64,000 nucleotides of DNA from Parapedobacter tibetensis (GTDB taxonomy: Bacteria; Bacteroidota; Bacteroidia; Sphingobacteriales; Sphingobacteriaceae): assembly GCF_024704835.1 (NCBI RefSeq), contig NZ_JAMXBE010000005.1:378778-442777 (forward strand), read 5' to 3'. The notes below the pieces were generated by a model. The model saw only the letters and a list, made by a program, of their open reading frames with translations. It searched no databases and was not told where the DNA came from. Both the position numbers and the translations under genes were made by a program. Shown piece after piece: positions 47,087 to 54,024 of the stretch (its first letter is position 1; every line of letters begins with the position of its first letter).

Positions 47087-48235
47087 TCACGCAAACATAT
47101 CACCCATCTGGAACATCGGCAGGTACATGGCAATGAGGATGAGCCCCACGAAGAGTCCGAGGAAAATGATGATGAGCGGCTCCAGTAAGGCAGCGATGGT
47201 GGCCGATTGATATTCTACTTCGTCGTTATACTGATCGGCCACCTTGCCAAAGAAATCGGCAAGCTGGTTCACTTCCTCGCCCACCTTCACCAAGGAAATC
47301 AGCTTGGAATCATAGATGGCATAGGCGGCGAGGCTACTGTGTAGCGAATGGCCATGCAGTATCCGGTCTTCCACGGTGACGAGCGAGCGCTCGATGGGAT
47401 AGAAGCCCACCATCTGCTTGCAGAGCTGCAGGGCACGGATCAGGGGAACCTTCGCGCCGGTCAGCAACGCCATCGAATTGCAAAAGCGCGCAAGGTATAT
47501 TTTGCGGACCATGCTACCGAAGATCGGCAAGTGGAGCATCAGCTGGGCCATCCATTTTCGGTACCAACCGGTAAGGCGTTGGGTGTATAGCCATATGGCC
47601 AATGCCACTAGGGCGAGCAAGGTCAGTGGGAGATATTTCCGGGTGAAAGTCGACACCGAAACGATGAATTGCGTAATGGGAGGCAGGTCACTGCCCGATC
47701 GCTGGAAGATATCCGCAAACATCGGCACGATGAAATTCATCATGAAAAAGATGGCGCCCATGGAAGTGAGCACCACAATGCAAGGGTAGGTGAGGGCGCT
47801 GGTAATCTGGCGTTTCTGCTTCAGCCGCTTGCGGAAATATAAGGCCAGATCTTGCAATACTGGAGCAATTTTGCCCGTTTCTTCACCGATTTGAACGCTA
47901 TGGTACTCGTATGCACTGAAGGGAGTGTGTTGTTGCATGGCGCCGGATAGCGAGCTGCCCTGCACCACGGCCTCCTGCACTTGGCTCAGCATGGCTTTGT
48001 TTCGTTTGTTCTGCTGCTGTCCGATGAGCATATCCAGCGTCGATTTGAGGTCGATGCCCGCCGTAAGCAGGATGCCTAGCTCATGGTAGAATGCCTCTTT
48101 CTGCTTATCGCCAAAGGTAGGAAACAAGGCGTGGTCTTTAGTAAGCCATTCCGATAGTCCCCCTTTGTCGTGGTTTTTGTGGGCAGGTTGTGTTGTTTTT
48201 GCCTTGAATTTTTGGATATCAATACCGTTGCTCAT
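47087..48235 (-). CDS. GspF/PilC-like inner-membrane platform protein
   Basis: 382 aa. Polytopic core protein on which type II secretion or type IV pilus systems assemble their fibre. Two GspF repeats are visible, each with a cytosolic helical domain and membrane helices: the first with LLTAGIDLKSTLD and QIGEETGKIAPVL, the second with LLTGAKVPLIRALQ and LVKVGEEVNQLADFF. Membrane stretches: TYPCIVVLTSMGAIFFMMNF and EPLIIIFLGLFVGLILIAMY. Last gene of a four-gene operon with 4-nt overlaps. No GspE-type ATPase or GspD secretin gene is near. Confidence 0.92.
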   Translation of the reverse strand: MSNGIDIQKFKAKTTQPAHKNHDKGGLSEWLTKDHALFPTFGDKQKEAFYHELGILLTAGIDLKSTLDMLIGQQQNKRNKAMLSQVQEAVVQGSSLSGAMQQHTPFSAYEYHSVQIGEETGKIAPVLQDLALYFRKRLKQKRQITSALTYPCIVVLTSMGAIFFMMNFIVPMFADIFQRSGSDLPPITQFIVSVSTFTRKYLPLTLLALVALAIWLYTQRLTGWYRKWMAQLMLHLPIFGSMVRKIYLARFCNSMALLTGAKVPLIRALQLCKQMVGFYPIERSLVTVEDRILHGHSLHSSLAAYAIYDSKLISLVKVGEEVNQLADFFGKVADQYNDEVEYQSATIAALLEPLIIIFLGLFVGLILIAMYLPMFQMGDMFA

Positions 48236-48741
48236 TGGAGATTGGTTGAAGAGGTTAGATCGATCAATGTGGCTGCGTCATAGACCTTTTCCAAGGCGAT
48301 GGCCAATGGATTGCCAAATACGGAGACATGGATGGCAGCTCGGTCAAGCGGACTTCCGGTTCCCTCCAGCCTCATTCCTTCAAACCAGCAGGCCATGCTA
48401 TCCACCCGGATATTAAAGGTGTCGGCCGCGACGCCGGACACTTCGCGTATGCATACCGAATCGATGGGGATGAAGCTGACGGCTTTGTCTCGCGACTGGA
48501 AGTCGATACCCGTACCATAATACCGGATTTCATCGGCGCCATTGGCATCCGATTGCAAGGCCCTATGCAGTCGGTTGAACTCATCAAAATGGGCCAGTTG
48601 CTGTGTAAGCGCCGTGTTTTGCCGGTGCACAAACCGTATCCCAGCATATACAAAAGAGATGGCCAGGGCCGTAAGCACCAGTGCCACCATCAGCTCGATG
48701 ACGGTGAATGCCTTTAGCCGGATATGTTTTCTATTGGTCAT
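48232..48741 (-). CDS. Prepilin-like protein (minor pseudopilin, PulJ/GspJ type)
   Basis: 169 aa. A short positive leader followed by FTVIELMVALVLTALAISFVY, the type IV prepilin signature with Glu at position +5. The residue before the cut is Ala rather than the usual Gly (KAFTVIEL), unusual but tolerated in some prepilins. The rest is a small globular domain. Probable minor pseudopilin at the tip of a fibre. ATGA overlap with the genes on both sides. Confidence 0.82.
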   Translation of the reverse strand: MTNRKHIRLKAFTVIELMVALVLTALAISFVYAGIRFVHRQNTALTQQLAHFDEFNRLHRALQSDANGADEIRYYGTGIDFQSRDKAVSFIPIDSVCIREVSGVAADTFNIRVDSMACWFEGMRLEGTGSPLDRAAIHVSVFGNPLAIALEKVYDAATLIDLTSSTNLQ

Positions 48742-49109
48742 GGTATATCCTTGATAATGATTTCGCGGTAGATGCCCGTTTCACCCGTGCCCTTTTTTTG
48801 GCCGGTCAGTTCGAGCAACAGCAGCAAAGTATCCCCGCGGTAAGGCTCCGTATGTCGGTCGATGAGTAAGTTGTCATCCGTTTCATAATGAGCGGTCTCA
48901 AAATCCCCCTCCCGCTTAGCCTCCTGCGCCAGCGCTTTCAGCCGGAGTTGCAAGGCTACCGTGTTATCCGGCCGTTTATAGGCGATTTTAGCATATAGTG
49001 TAGCGGCAAGCGCCATTACAAGCGTAATGATCACCAAGGCCACCAGCACCTCCACCAAGGTAGAACCCTTTAGCTGGGTATGTAGACATCGTTTCTTCAT
49101 CAGCGTCAT
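48738..49109 (-). CDS. Prepilin-like protein (minor pseudopilin)
   Basis: 123 aa. Leader ends in Lys-Gly, then STLVEVLVALVIITLVMALA, a type III signal with Glu at +5 and a single N-terminal helix. The globular part is short, fitting a GspI/GspH-like minor pseudopilin. The start at 49109 was chosen for its ATGA overlap with the upstream stop; a Met three codons later is also possible. Confidence 0.8.
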   Translation of the reverse strand: MTLMKKRCLHTQLKGSTLVEVLVALVIITLVMALAATLYAKIAYKRPDNTVALQLRLKALAQEAKREGDFETAHYETDDNLLIDRHTEPYRGDTLLLLLELTGQKKGTGETGIYREIIIKDIP

Positions 49110-50446
49110 TCTCCTCCTTGTTTATCCCCCCTTGAGGGGGGTAGGGGGGTGTTCAACCATTTCATTACCGCTCCCCGTCTTCCCCCATTCAACAGCGGGC
49201 TCCCCACATAGTGAGGCGATAGCCGCGAGTAATCCATCACCCCATTGAGCACAAAGTTTTCATACAAACTCGAAGGAGTTTGCAGCGTAAACCGTCGGCA
49301 GGAGGTCATCCCCTGCACCGTGCCGCGCAATTCGAGCAAGCCATCGGCATACACCTGTCCATGCACGGTGGTCTCCTTACCAAGCTGTATTTTCGCCAAG
49401 AGCAGCTCCTCATCTCCCGGAAAATGTGTAAACACGATGCCATTTACCGTACTGGCGCTATCCACGCGTAGTAGGGGTTGGAATTCGCTGAAGGTGCTAT
49501 CGACAGGGATGTTTATCAAGCCCAATGCCGAGGGATAACCAAAAGAGCAATTCTTACCTACAGAAATGGAATCACGCGCGAATACCTGCAGGCGACCCGA
49601 GAAACCATCGACAAAGGTGATGCTAGGCGCAAACACAAGGATATCTTCCAGTTGGGCTGAGGGCATGATGGTGACGGGCCCTTTAGCCAGTACCAGTACA
49701 TGTCCTTTCAGTATATGGGCATCGATAACGAGGCTATCTTCATACAGCAACAGCAAGGGCTGCTCGGCAAAAGCGCGGTATATGGGATTGGGGCCATAGG
49801 CAGGGAAGTCATCGATGGTCATGCCCGCCCAAGTTTCATCCTCATCGGGATAAAGATAAGCCGTTAAGCGATCGATGATGGCGCTATTGAGTGCTGGCAA
49901 ATCGGGATTACTCGTGTAGCTAGTACCACCAGACACCACCTCTTCGCCCTCATACGCCTGGTTTTCGATGTAAGCCTTGCGGATACCCGCCTCTGGGAGG
50001 AAAGCATCCCCTTGGATGCGCGTATGTCCCGATAGGGAAAGCGGTCGGTGTTCATCAGCCAGATACAGCGCGTATCGCTCCGTTTTATCGGGCACCAGGC
50101 CAAAGAGGAACCATTTGCCCAAGGTATCCCGGCCTTCCACGGCCTGCACGGACCCTACGTCATAGATGCCCCATGCATGTTTGGTCAGTATGACCGAGTC
50201 CTGCGTGGTGTTGTATAAGCTTAGTGAGACGGTATCCTGGTCGAGGTCGCCTTCATGGGTCAGCAGCAGGCTGATGCCAGAAGCCAAATGCTGTTGCAGC
50301 CGCTCCTGCCGCAAGGTTTGGGCACCATATTGCCGGTGGTATTGCAGCAATAGCAGTAGCCCGGCGGTTACCACCGCGATGATCACGGTCAGCATGAGGG
50401 CCAGAAGCAGGGCTCCGGCCTTGAGGTATCTTGGAGGCTTTAGCAT
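49106..50446 (-). CDS. Large PilX/GspK-like pseudopilin-associated protein
   Basis: 446 aa. N-terminal KAGALLLALMLTVIIAVVTAGLLL is a single membrane helix like those of pilin-system minor components but lacks the Glu at +5, as GspK-type proteins do. The rest is beta-rich (GHTRIQGDAFLPEAG; DSLVIDAHILKGHVLVLAKG; SAQLEDILVFAPSI) and looks like a right-handed beta-helix or solenoid, with SGRLQVFARDSISVG as another turn. First gene of the operon. Its last ~16 codons (LNTPLPPSRGDKQGG) are made of a G/C-rich palindromic repeat, so the C-terminus was probably changed by insertion of that element. Confidence 0.65.
   Translation of the reverse strand: MLKPPRYLKAGALLLALMLTVIIAVVTAGLLLLLQYHRQYGAQTLRQERLQQHLASGISLLLTHEGDLDQDTVSLSLYNTTQDSVILTKHAWGIYDVGSVQAVEGRDTLGKWFLFGLVPDKTERYALYLADEHRPLSLSGHTRIQGDAFLPEAGIRKAYIENQAYEGEEVVSGGTSYTSNPDLPALNSAIIDRLTAYLYPDEDETWAGMTIDDFPAYGPNPIYRAFAEQPLLLLYEDSLVIDAHILKGHVLVLAKGPVTIMPSAQLEDILVFAPSITFVDGFSGRLQVFARDSISVGKNCSFGYPSALGLINIPVDSTFSEFQPLLRVDSASTVNGIVFTHFPGDEELLLAKIQLGKETTVHGQVYADGLLELRGTVQGMTSCRRFTLQTPSSLYENFVLNGVMDYSRLSPHYVGSPLLNGGRRGAVMKWLNTPLPPSRGDKQGGE
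49126..49149. repeat. G-rich palindromic repeat (six-C / six-G / six-G)
   Basis: CCCCCC-TTGA-GGGGGG-TA-GGGGGG, a palindrome with a second G6 tract. It lies inside the 3' end of the pseudopilin gene ending at 49106. Similar ACCCCC...CAAGGGGG elements are scattered in many Bacteroidota genomes. Confidence 0.7.
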
Positions 50447-50845
50447 CGTTAAGGATATCGCCTGTGAAAATAAACCAAAAGCTCCGGAAATCCAATGTTT
50501 TTCTTATCCGATATTAATCCATTGTCTAAGCCTGTTGTTATCGCGAGATTTCCATCTAGTCAATGGGAGCTATGCCACATTGAGCGTAGTCGAAATGGAG
50601 CACAATCGAAATAAACATAAACCCACTACAAAAAGTTAAAACTTAATTTGGAATTGTGGGAATGTATCCCGATAATTACAGTGGATTAAACATCAGCCTA
50701 AACGTGTGTAAGATTCCATCAGGATGTGTTTTCGGCTAATGTGTGCGGGGGTGAATGGTCCCAAGGGCATATTATAATGATTAAACCGGCTTGTGTAAAC
50801 CAACAGATCAACTTGAGGAATTAACATACATCAAATTAATAATTT
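50447..50845. other. Divergent intergenic region before the accessory island
   Basis: 399 nt with no gene. Holds TTGAGCGTAGTCGAAATG near 50580, which resembles a short dispersed Bacteroidota repeat, and the first copy of an ~87-bp repeat at 50631-50717. Promoters of the pseudopilin operon (minus) and the first secreted protein (plus) must be here, but no full consensus is seen. Confidence 0.45.
50631..50717. repeat. Direct repeat copy A (~87 bp)
   Basis: Nearly identical to 52214-52300, including an uninterrupted shared run TGTATCCCGATAATTACAGT and the block CATCAGCCTAAAC. It lies about 130 nt before the first secreted-protein gene; copy B lies about 150 nt before the second. Confidence 0.85.
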
Positions 50846-51517
50846 ATGAAGCCCATACTCACCTGCATTGCTTTGCTATGCGCATGTACTGTGCATCTTT
50901 CCGCCCAGAATTTATTCCCAACTGCCAAAAACACCTATGTAAAGATAGACGGTGGGGGAGTTGATTTGATTAGTCCGGTTACAACGGGCGGATGGGCAAG
51001 GGGGATAAGTTTTTATACCAACCAGCAACCGAGCATACGAGCTATGGCAATGGGAATGTTCGGATCCGCTGAAGAAGTCCAGCGTTTTTACATGGCTTTC
51101 GGTTCATCGCCTTATAATAGCAAATTAGGTCTTTATATTCTGCCGAATGGCAATACCGGCATCGGCACCATTGACCCACAAGCGAAGCTGGCTGTTGATG
51201 GCAACATCTTAGCCAAGGAGGTGAAGGTAAAGACAGATATCACCGTCCCAGATTATGTATTTGAGCCGGACTACGAGCTACCAACCCTACAGTATATAGA
51301 ATCCTACGTGAAGGAGCATAAGCACCTGCCGGAAATCCCTTCGGCGGCAGATATCCAGCGCGATGGGTTGGATTTGGCGGAAATGAATCTGCTATTGCTG
51401 AAGAAGGTAGAGGAGATTACTTTGCTTTTAATCGAGAAGGAGAAGGTAGAAAAAGTGATGAAAGCCGATTTCGAGCGCATGAAAATTGAGATAGAACAAT
51501 TAAAAACCAATAAATAA
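50846..51517 (+). CDS. Secreted protein with RHS-locus-type C-terminal domain
   Basis: 223 aa with a signal peptide (MKPILTCIALLCACTVHLSAQ). A central beta region ends in a NGNTGIGTIDPQAKLAVDG motif, typical of fibre-like beta stacks in Bacteroidota 'tail fibre' proteins. The C-terminal ~85 residues (VPDYVFEPDYELPTLQ ... LPEIPSAADIQRDGLDLAEM, then a Leu/Glu/Lys-rich coiled coil) are nearly the same as in the protein at 53316-53999 and resemble an S74-type intramolecular chaperone tail, probably for trimer assembly. Function unknown; usually found beside YD/RHS proteins. Confidence 0.7.
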   Translation: MKPILTCIALLCACTVHLSAQNLFPTAKNTYVKIDGGGVDLISPVTTGGWARGISFYTNQQPSIRAMAMGMFGSAEEVQRFYMAFGSSPYNSKLGLYILPNGNTGIGTIDPQAKLAVDGNILAKEVKVKTDITVPDYVFEPDYELPTLQYIESYVKEHKHLPEIPSAADIQRDGLDLAEMNLLLLKKVEEITLLLIEKEKVEKVMKADFERMKIEIEQLKTNK

Positions 51518-51649
51518 TTCTACGACATGAAGAGTTTCCTATAACGAGTACGGTTTTGAGGTTATTGGGGGTATACCTGTGACCTCAATAGCAACTTCCC
51601 TTTCTTCCTTTCGCCTATCTTATACCCTACCATTTCCTTATCGGGCTTG

Positions 51650-51680
51650 TTTGACGTTAAAAAATTTTCTTGTATCTTTG
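51650..51680 (+). promoter_or_regulatory. Promoter of toxin-antitoxin pair
   Basis: TTTG, 19 nt, TATCTTTG: a full consensus. The -7 box ends only 3 nt before the ATG at 51684, so the mRNA is leaderless or starts inside the reading frame. Confidence 0.7.
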
Positions 51681-51683
51681 AAC

Positions 51684-51848
51684 ATGCGTAAAGTTAAAAC
51701 AGATAAAGTAAATTATGCGATTCCTGGAGACCCAATGACCCCGGAAGAGTTGCAGCAGATGATCCATGAGGCTGAAAATGGAAAGTTTAACAGCATGCAT
51801 GCCGTTAAGCAAAAAATTGAAGCTTGGAAGCGAAAATACGCGAGGTAG
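51684..51848 (+). CDS. Small antitoxin-like protein
   Basis: 54 aa from 51684; the open frame extends to 51579, but the promoter lies inside that extension, so the later start is preferred. Helical and charged (MTPEELQQMIHEAENGKF, VKQKIEAWKRKYAR), like small antitoxins that pair with ParE/RelE toxins. The toxin frame starts within its last codons. With the toxin broken, it may be a free-standing antitoxin that could still protect against related toxins. Confidence 0.6.
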   Translation: MRKVKTDKVNYAIPGDPMTPEELQQMIHEAENGKFNSMHAVKQKIEAWKRKYAR

Positions 51849-52132
51849 TTGTCAGTGACCTCGCCTTACAAAGTTTGGAGCAAATCTATGAATACGGAAT
51901 AGAGACATTTGCTTATAATGCAGTTACCTTCTATATCTAGGAAGTTTATAACCGCATATACCAATTATCGACTGAATACCTGATGCACCCCGAATGCCGG
52001 TTTCTTCGCACTAAAAAGAAAATATACCGAAATCTTATACAGGGCAATTATTTGGTCATCTACCGTGTCATTACCGGACGAATTGAAGTCTTGAATATCA
52101 TAAACATGGAATTGCAACACAACCTACACTAA
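51824..52132 (+). pseudogene. ParE/RelE-type toxin gene with in-frame stop
   Basis: From a TTG at 51824, overlapping the antitoxin end by 25 nt, the frame reads EAKIREVVVSDLALQSLEQI, then hits TAG at 51938-51940 after FYI. The same frame continues with EVYNRIYQLSTEYLMHPECRF and KKKIYRNLIQGNYLVIYRV to a natural TAA at 52130-52132. Both halves are one RelE/ParE fold of ~102 residues, with the C-terminal YLVIYRV strand typical of the family. So a single nonsense change has inactivated the toxin. No ORF caller would report it as a whole. Confidence 0.75.
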
Positions 52133-52213
52133 TTCCAAAAAAGCCGAAAGAACCTTGCCACCGTCAACCGGCATTTCCAAGGCAATAATGAATTACGGAA
52201 CAGGAAACCCCGA

Positions 52214-52300
52214 AAAAAAGTCAAAATTTAATTTGGAATTCTGGAAATGTATCCCGATAATTACAGTGGATAAGACATCAGCCTAAACTTGTAAGATTCC
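52214..52300. repeat. Direct repeat copy B (~87 bp)
   Basis: Partner of 50631-50717; differs by about eight substitutions and a 2-nt gap. The two copies bracket a ~1.58-kb unit holding one secreted protein and the toxin-antitoxin pair. The rest of the 52133-52453 gap shows no gene. Confidence 0.85.
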
Positions 52301-52453
52301 GAAGATAACGTATTGCTAGGCCTGTCAGTGAAGAAGAGAGCGTGCAAACCACCTGTTGGCTTTGGCTTAGCCTGTGCCTGTAGGGGGGAGGTTGTACGAT
52401 GGCCGTTTGAACAACGAAACCTTGATAATTGACGTTAAACCAAAAAAAAACAT

Positions 52454-53299
52454 ATGCAAGTAAAATACATGTTATCGATGCTGCTTCCGCTGGCCCTCAC
52501 CTCGGTATGCCTGGCACAGACACCGACCAACAAGTTTCCGGACTCGGGGAGCGTGGGCATCGGCACCACCAGTCCATATCTCAACAGTGTGTACAGCGTA
52601 CTGGACATCACCGGTAAGACAGTATCCAATGGAGGCTATATCCGCTTCGCTACATCCGATGGATCCGGGACAGCCCGGATATTCAATACCCATCAGCGTT
52701 TACTATTCGACCTGCAGAGCGCGAACATGTACTTCCAATGGCGCAATTCGGATTCCAAGGAGCTCTACCGTGTCAACTCGGACGGCTCCGCAAAATGGAG
52801 TGGCAACGAATCCAGTTATACCGAGGTTGCGTCCAACGCGTCCGGACCGTTCATGCGGCAATATTCGAACAACGGCACCACGGTGAGCTGGCTGATCCGT
52901 GGATATGCATCCAACGGCATCCAGGCACAGTTCCACTTGGGTGGCATCGAAGTCAATGGCCGGGTGCGCGCAAAGGAGGTCAAGGTGGAAACGGCCAACT
53001 GGCCGGACTATGTGTTCCACGAGGATTACGCCCTGCCTACCCTGCCCGAGCTGGAAGCCTACATCAAGCGACACGGCCGCCTGCCAGGAATTCCGAGCGC
53101 ACAGGAAGCGGAAACCGAAGGCATCGATTTGGGCGAAATGAACCGCAAGCTGCTGGAGAAGGTGGAACAGTTGACGCTTTATCTGCTGGCACAGGAAAAA
53201 CAACTGAAAGCCAACGATGAACGGGAGCGGGAGCAAAACCAACGGATGGAACAACTGGAAAAGCTAGTCCACGGCCTACTGCCGGAAAGCAGCCAATAG
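52454..53299 (+). CDS. Secreted protein with RHS-locus-type C-terminal domain
   Basis: 281 aa, signal peptide (MLSMLLPLALTSVCLAQ). SGSVGIGTTSPYLNSVYSVLDI at the start of the mature part is the fibre-type GIGT motif. The C-terminal domain (WPDYVFHEDYALPTLPELEA, LPGIPSAQEAETEGIDLGEM) and coiled-coil tail are more distant from the other two paralogues. Noticeably GC-richer than the paralogue at 50846. Its leader region carries repeat copy B. It is probably the first gene of the operon that runs through the RHS genes (gaps of 16, 25, 12 and 3 nt). Confidence 0.7.
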   Translation: MQVKYMLSMLLPLALTSVCLAQTPTNKFPDSGSVGIGTTSPYLNSVYSVLDITGKTVSNGGYIRFATSDGSGTARIFNTHQRLLFDLQSANMYFQWRNSDSKELYRVNSDGSAKWSGNESSYTEVASNASGPFMRQYSNNGTTVSWLIRGYASNGIQAQFHLGGIEVNGRVRAKEVKVETANWPDYVFHEDYALPTLPELEAYIKRHGRLPGIPSAQEAETEGIDLGEMNRKLLEKVEQLTLYLLAQEKQLKANDEREREQNQRMEQLEKLVHGLLPESSQ

Positions 53300-53315
53300 T
53301 ATAAAAATAAACGCA

Positions 53316-53999
53316 GTGAACAATTCGAAACCAATGAGTATAACCATTCAAAAAATCGTTAAAATGACATTTGTATTGAAGTCATTATCGATAGTCGTGG
53401 TAGTCACCCTGGCAACAACGGCCATAAATGCCCAGACCTACACGGGATTGTTCCGCACCACAAGTGGTAACACCACTTACCACCAGTTCAACAGGGACGG
53501 GGCTGGCGCGGCGGTATATATTAACCAAGAGAACACTACCAACGCAATATTGCGGCTATCCAGCGGAACCGCACAGGCCAATGTAAATGTGCGGTTTACG
53601 GTGGAGAACAATGGCAACGTCGGCATCGGCACGACCACCCCGCAAGCGAAGCTGTCGGTAAACGGCAACATCCTTGCCACGGAAGTGAAGGTGAAAACGG
53701 ATATCAATGTGCCGGACTATGTCTTCGAGCCGGACTACGAGCTGCCTTCGCTGGCTGAGGTGGAGGCTTATGTGAAGGAGCATAAACACCTGCCGGAAAT
53801 CCCATCGGCGGCGGACATCCAGCGTGATGGGTTGGATCTGGCGGAGATGAACCTGCTGCTCTTGAAGAAGGTTGAGGAAATGATGCTGCATTTGATAGAA
53901 AGGGAAAAGGAACACCAGGCCTTGAAAGAGCAAGTAAATATCCAAAATGTTCTTTTAGAGGAATTAAAAGTAAAAGTGAGTCAGATTTCGAATGATTAA
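53316..53999 (+). CDS. Secreted protein with RHS-locus-type C-terminal domain
   Basis: 227 aa; a later ATG at 53364 (MTFVLKSLSIVVVVTLATTA) would give a more standard signal peptide. NNGNVGIGTTTPQAKLSVNG marks the fibre region; the C-terminal ~75 residues (DYVFEPDYELPSLAEVEAYV, LPEIPSAADIQRDGLDLAEM) are almost identical to those of the protein at 50846, showing recent duplication or gene conversion. Lies 25 nt before the first giant RHS-type gene. Confidence 0.7.
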   Translation: MNNSKPMSITIQKIVKMTFVLKSLSIVVVVTLATTAINAQTYTGLFRTTSGNTTYHQFNRDGAGAAVYINQENTTNAILRLSSGTAQANVNVRFTVENNGNVGIGTTTPQAKLSVNGNILATEVKVKTDINVPDYVFEPDYELPSLAEVEAYVKEHKHLPEIPSAADIQRDGLDLAEMNLLLLKKVEEMMLHLIEREKEHQALKEQVNIQNVLLEELKVKVSQISND

Positions 54000-54024
54000 T
54001 TTTTTATAGAAAGTGTAAATTCCA

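Noticed and set aside
50846-53999. Prophage tail-fibre genes
   Set aside because: Signal peptides, RHS context and lack of any other phage gene point to host surface proteins, not a prophage.
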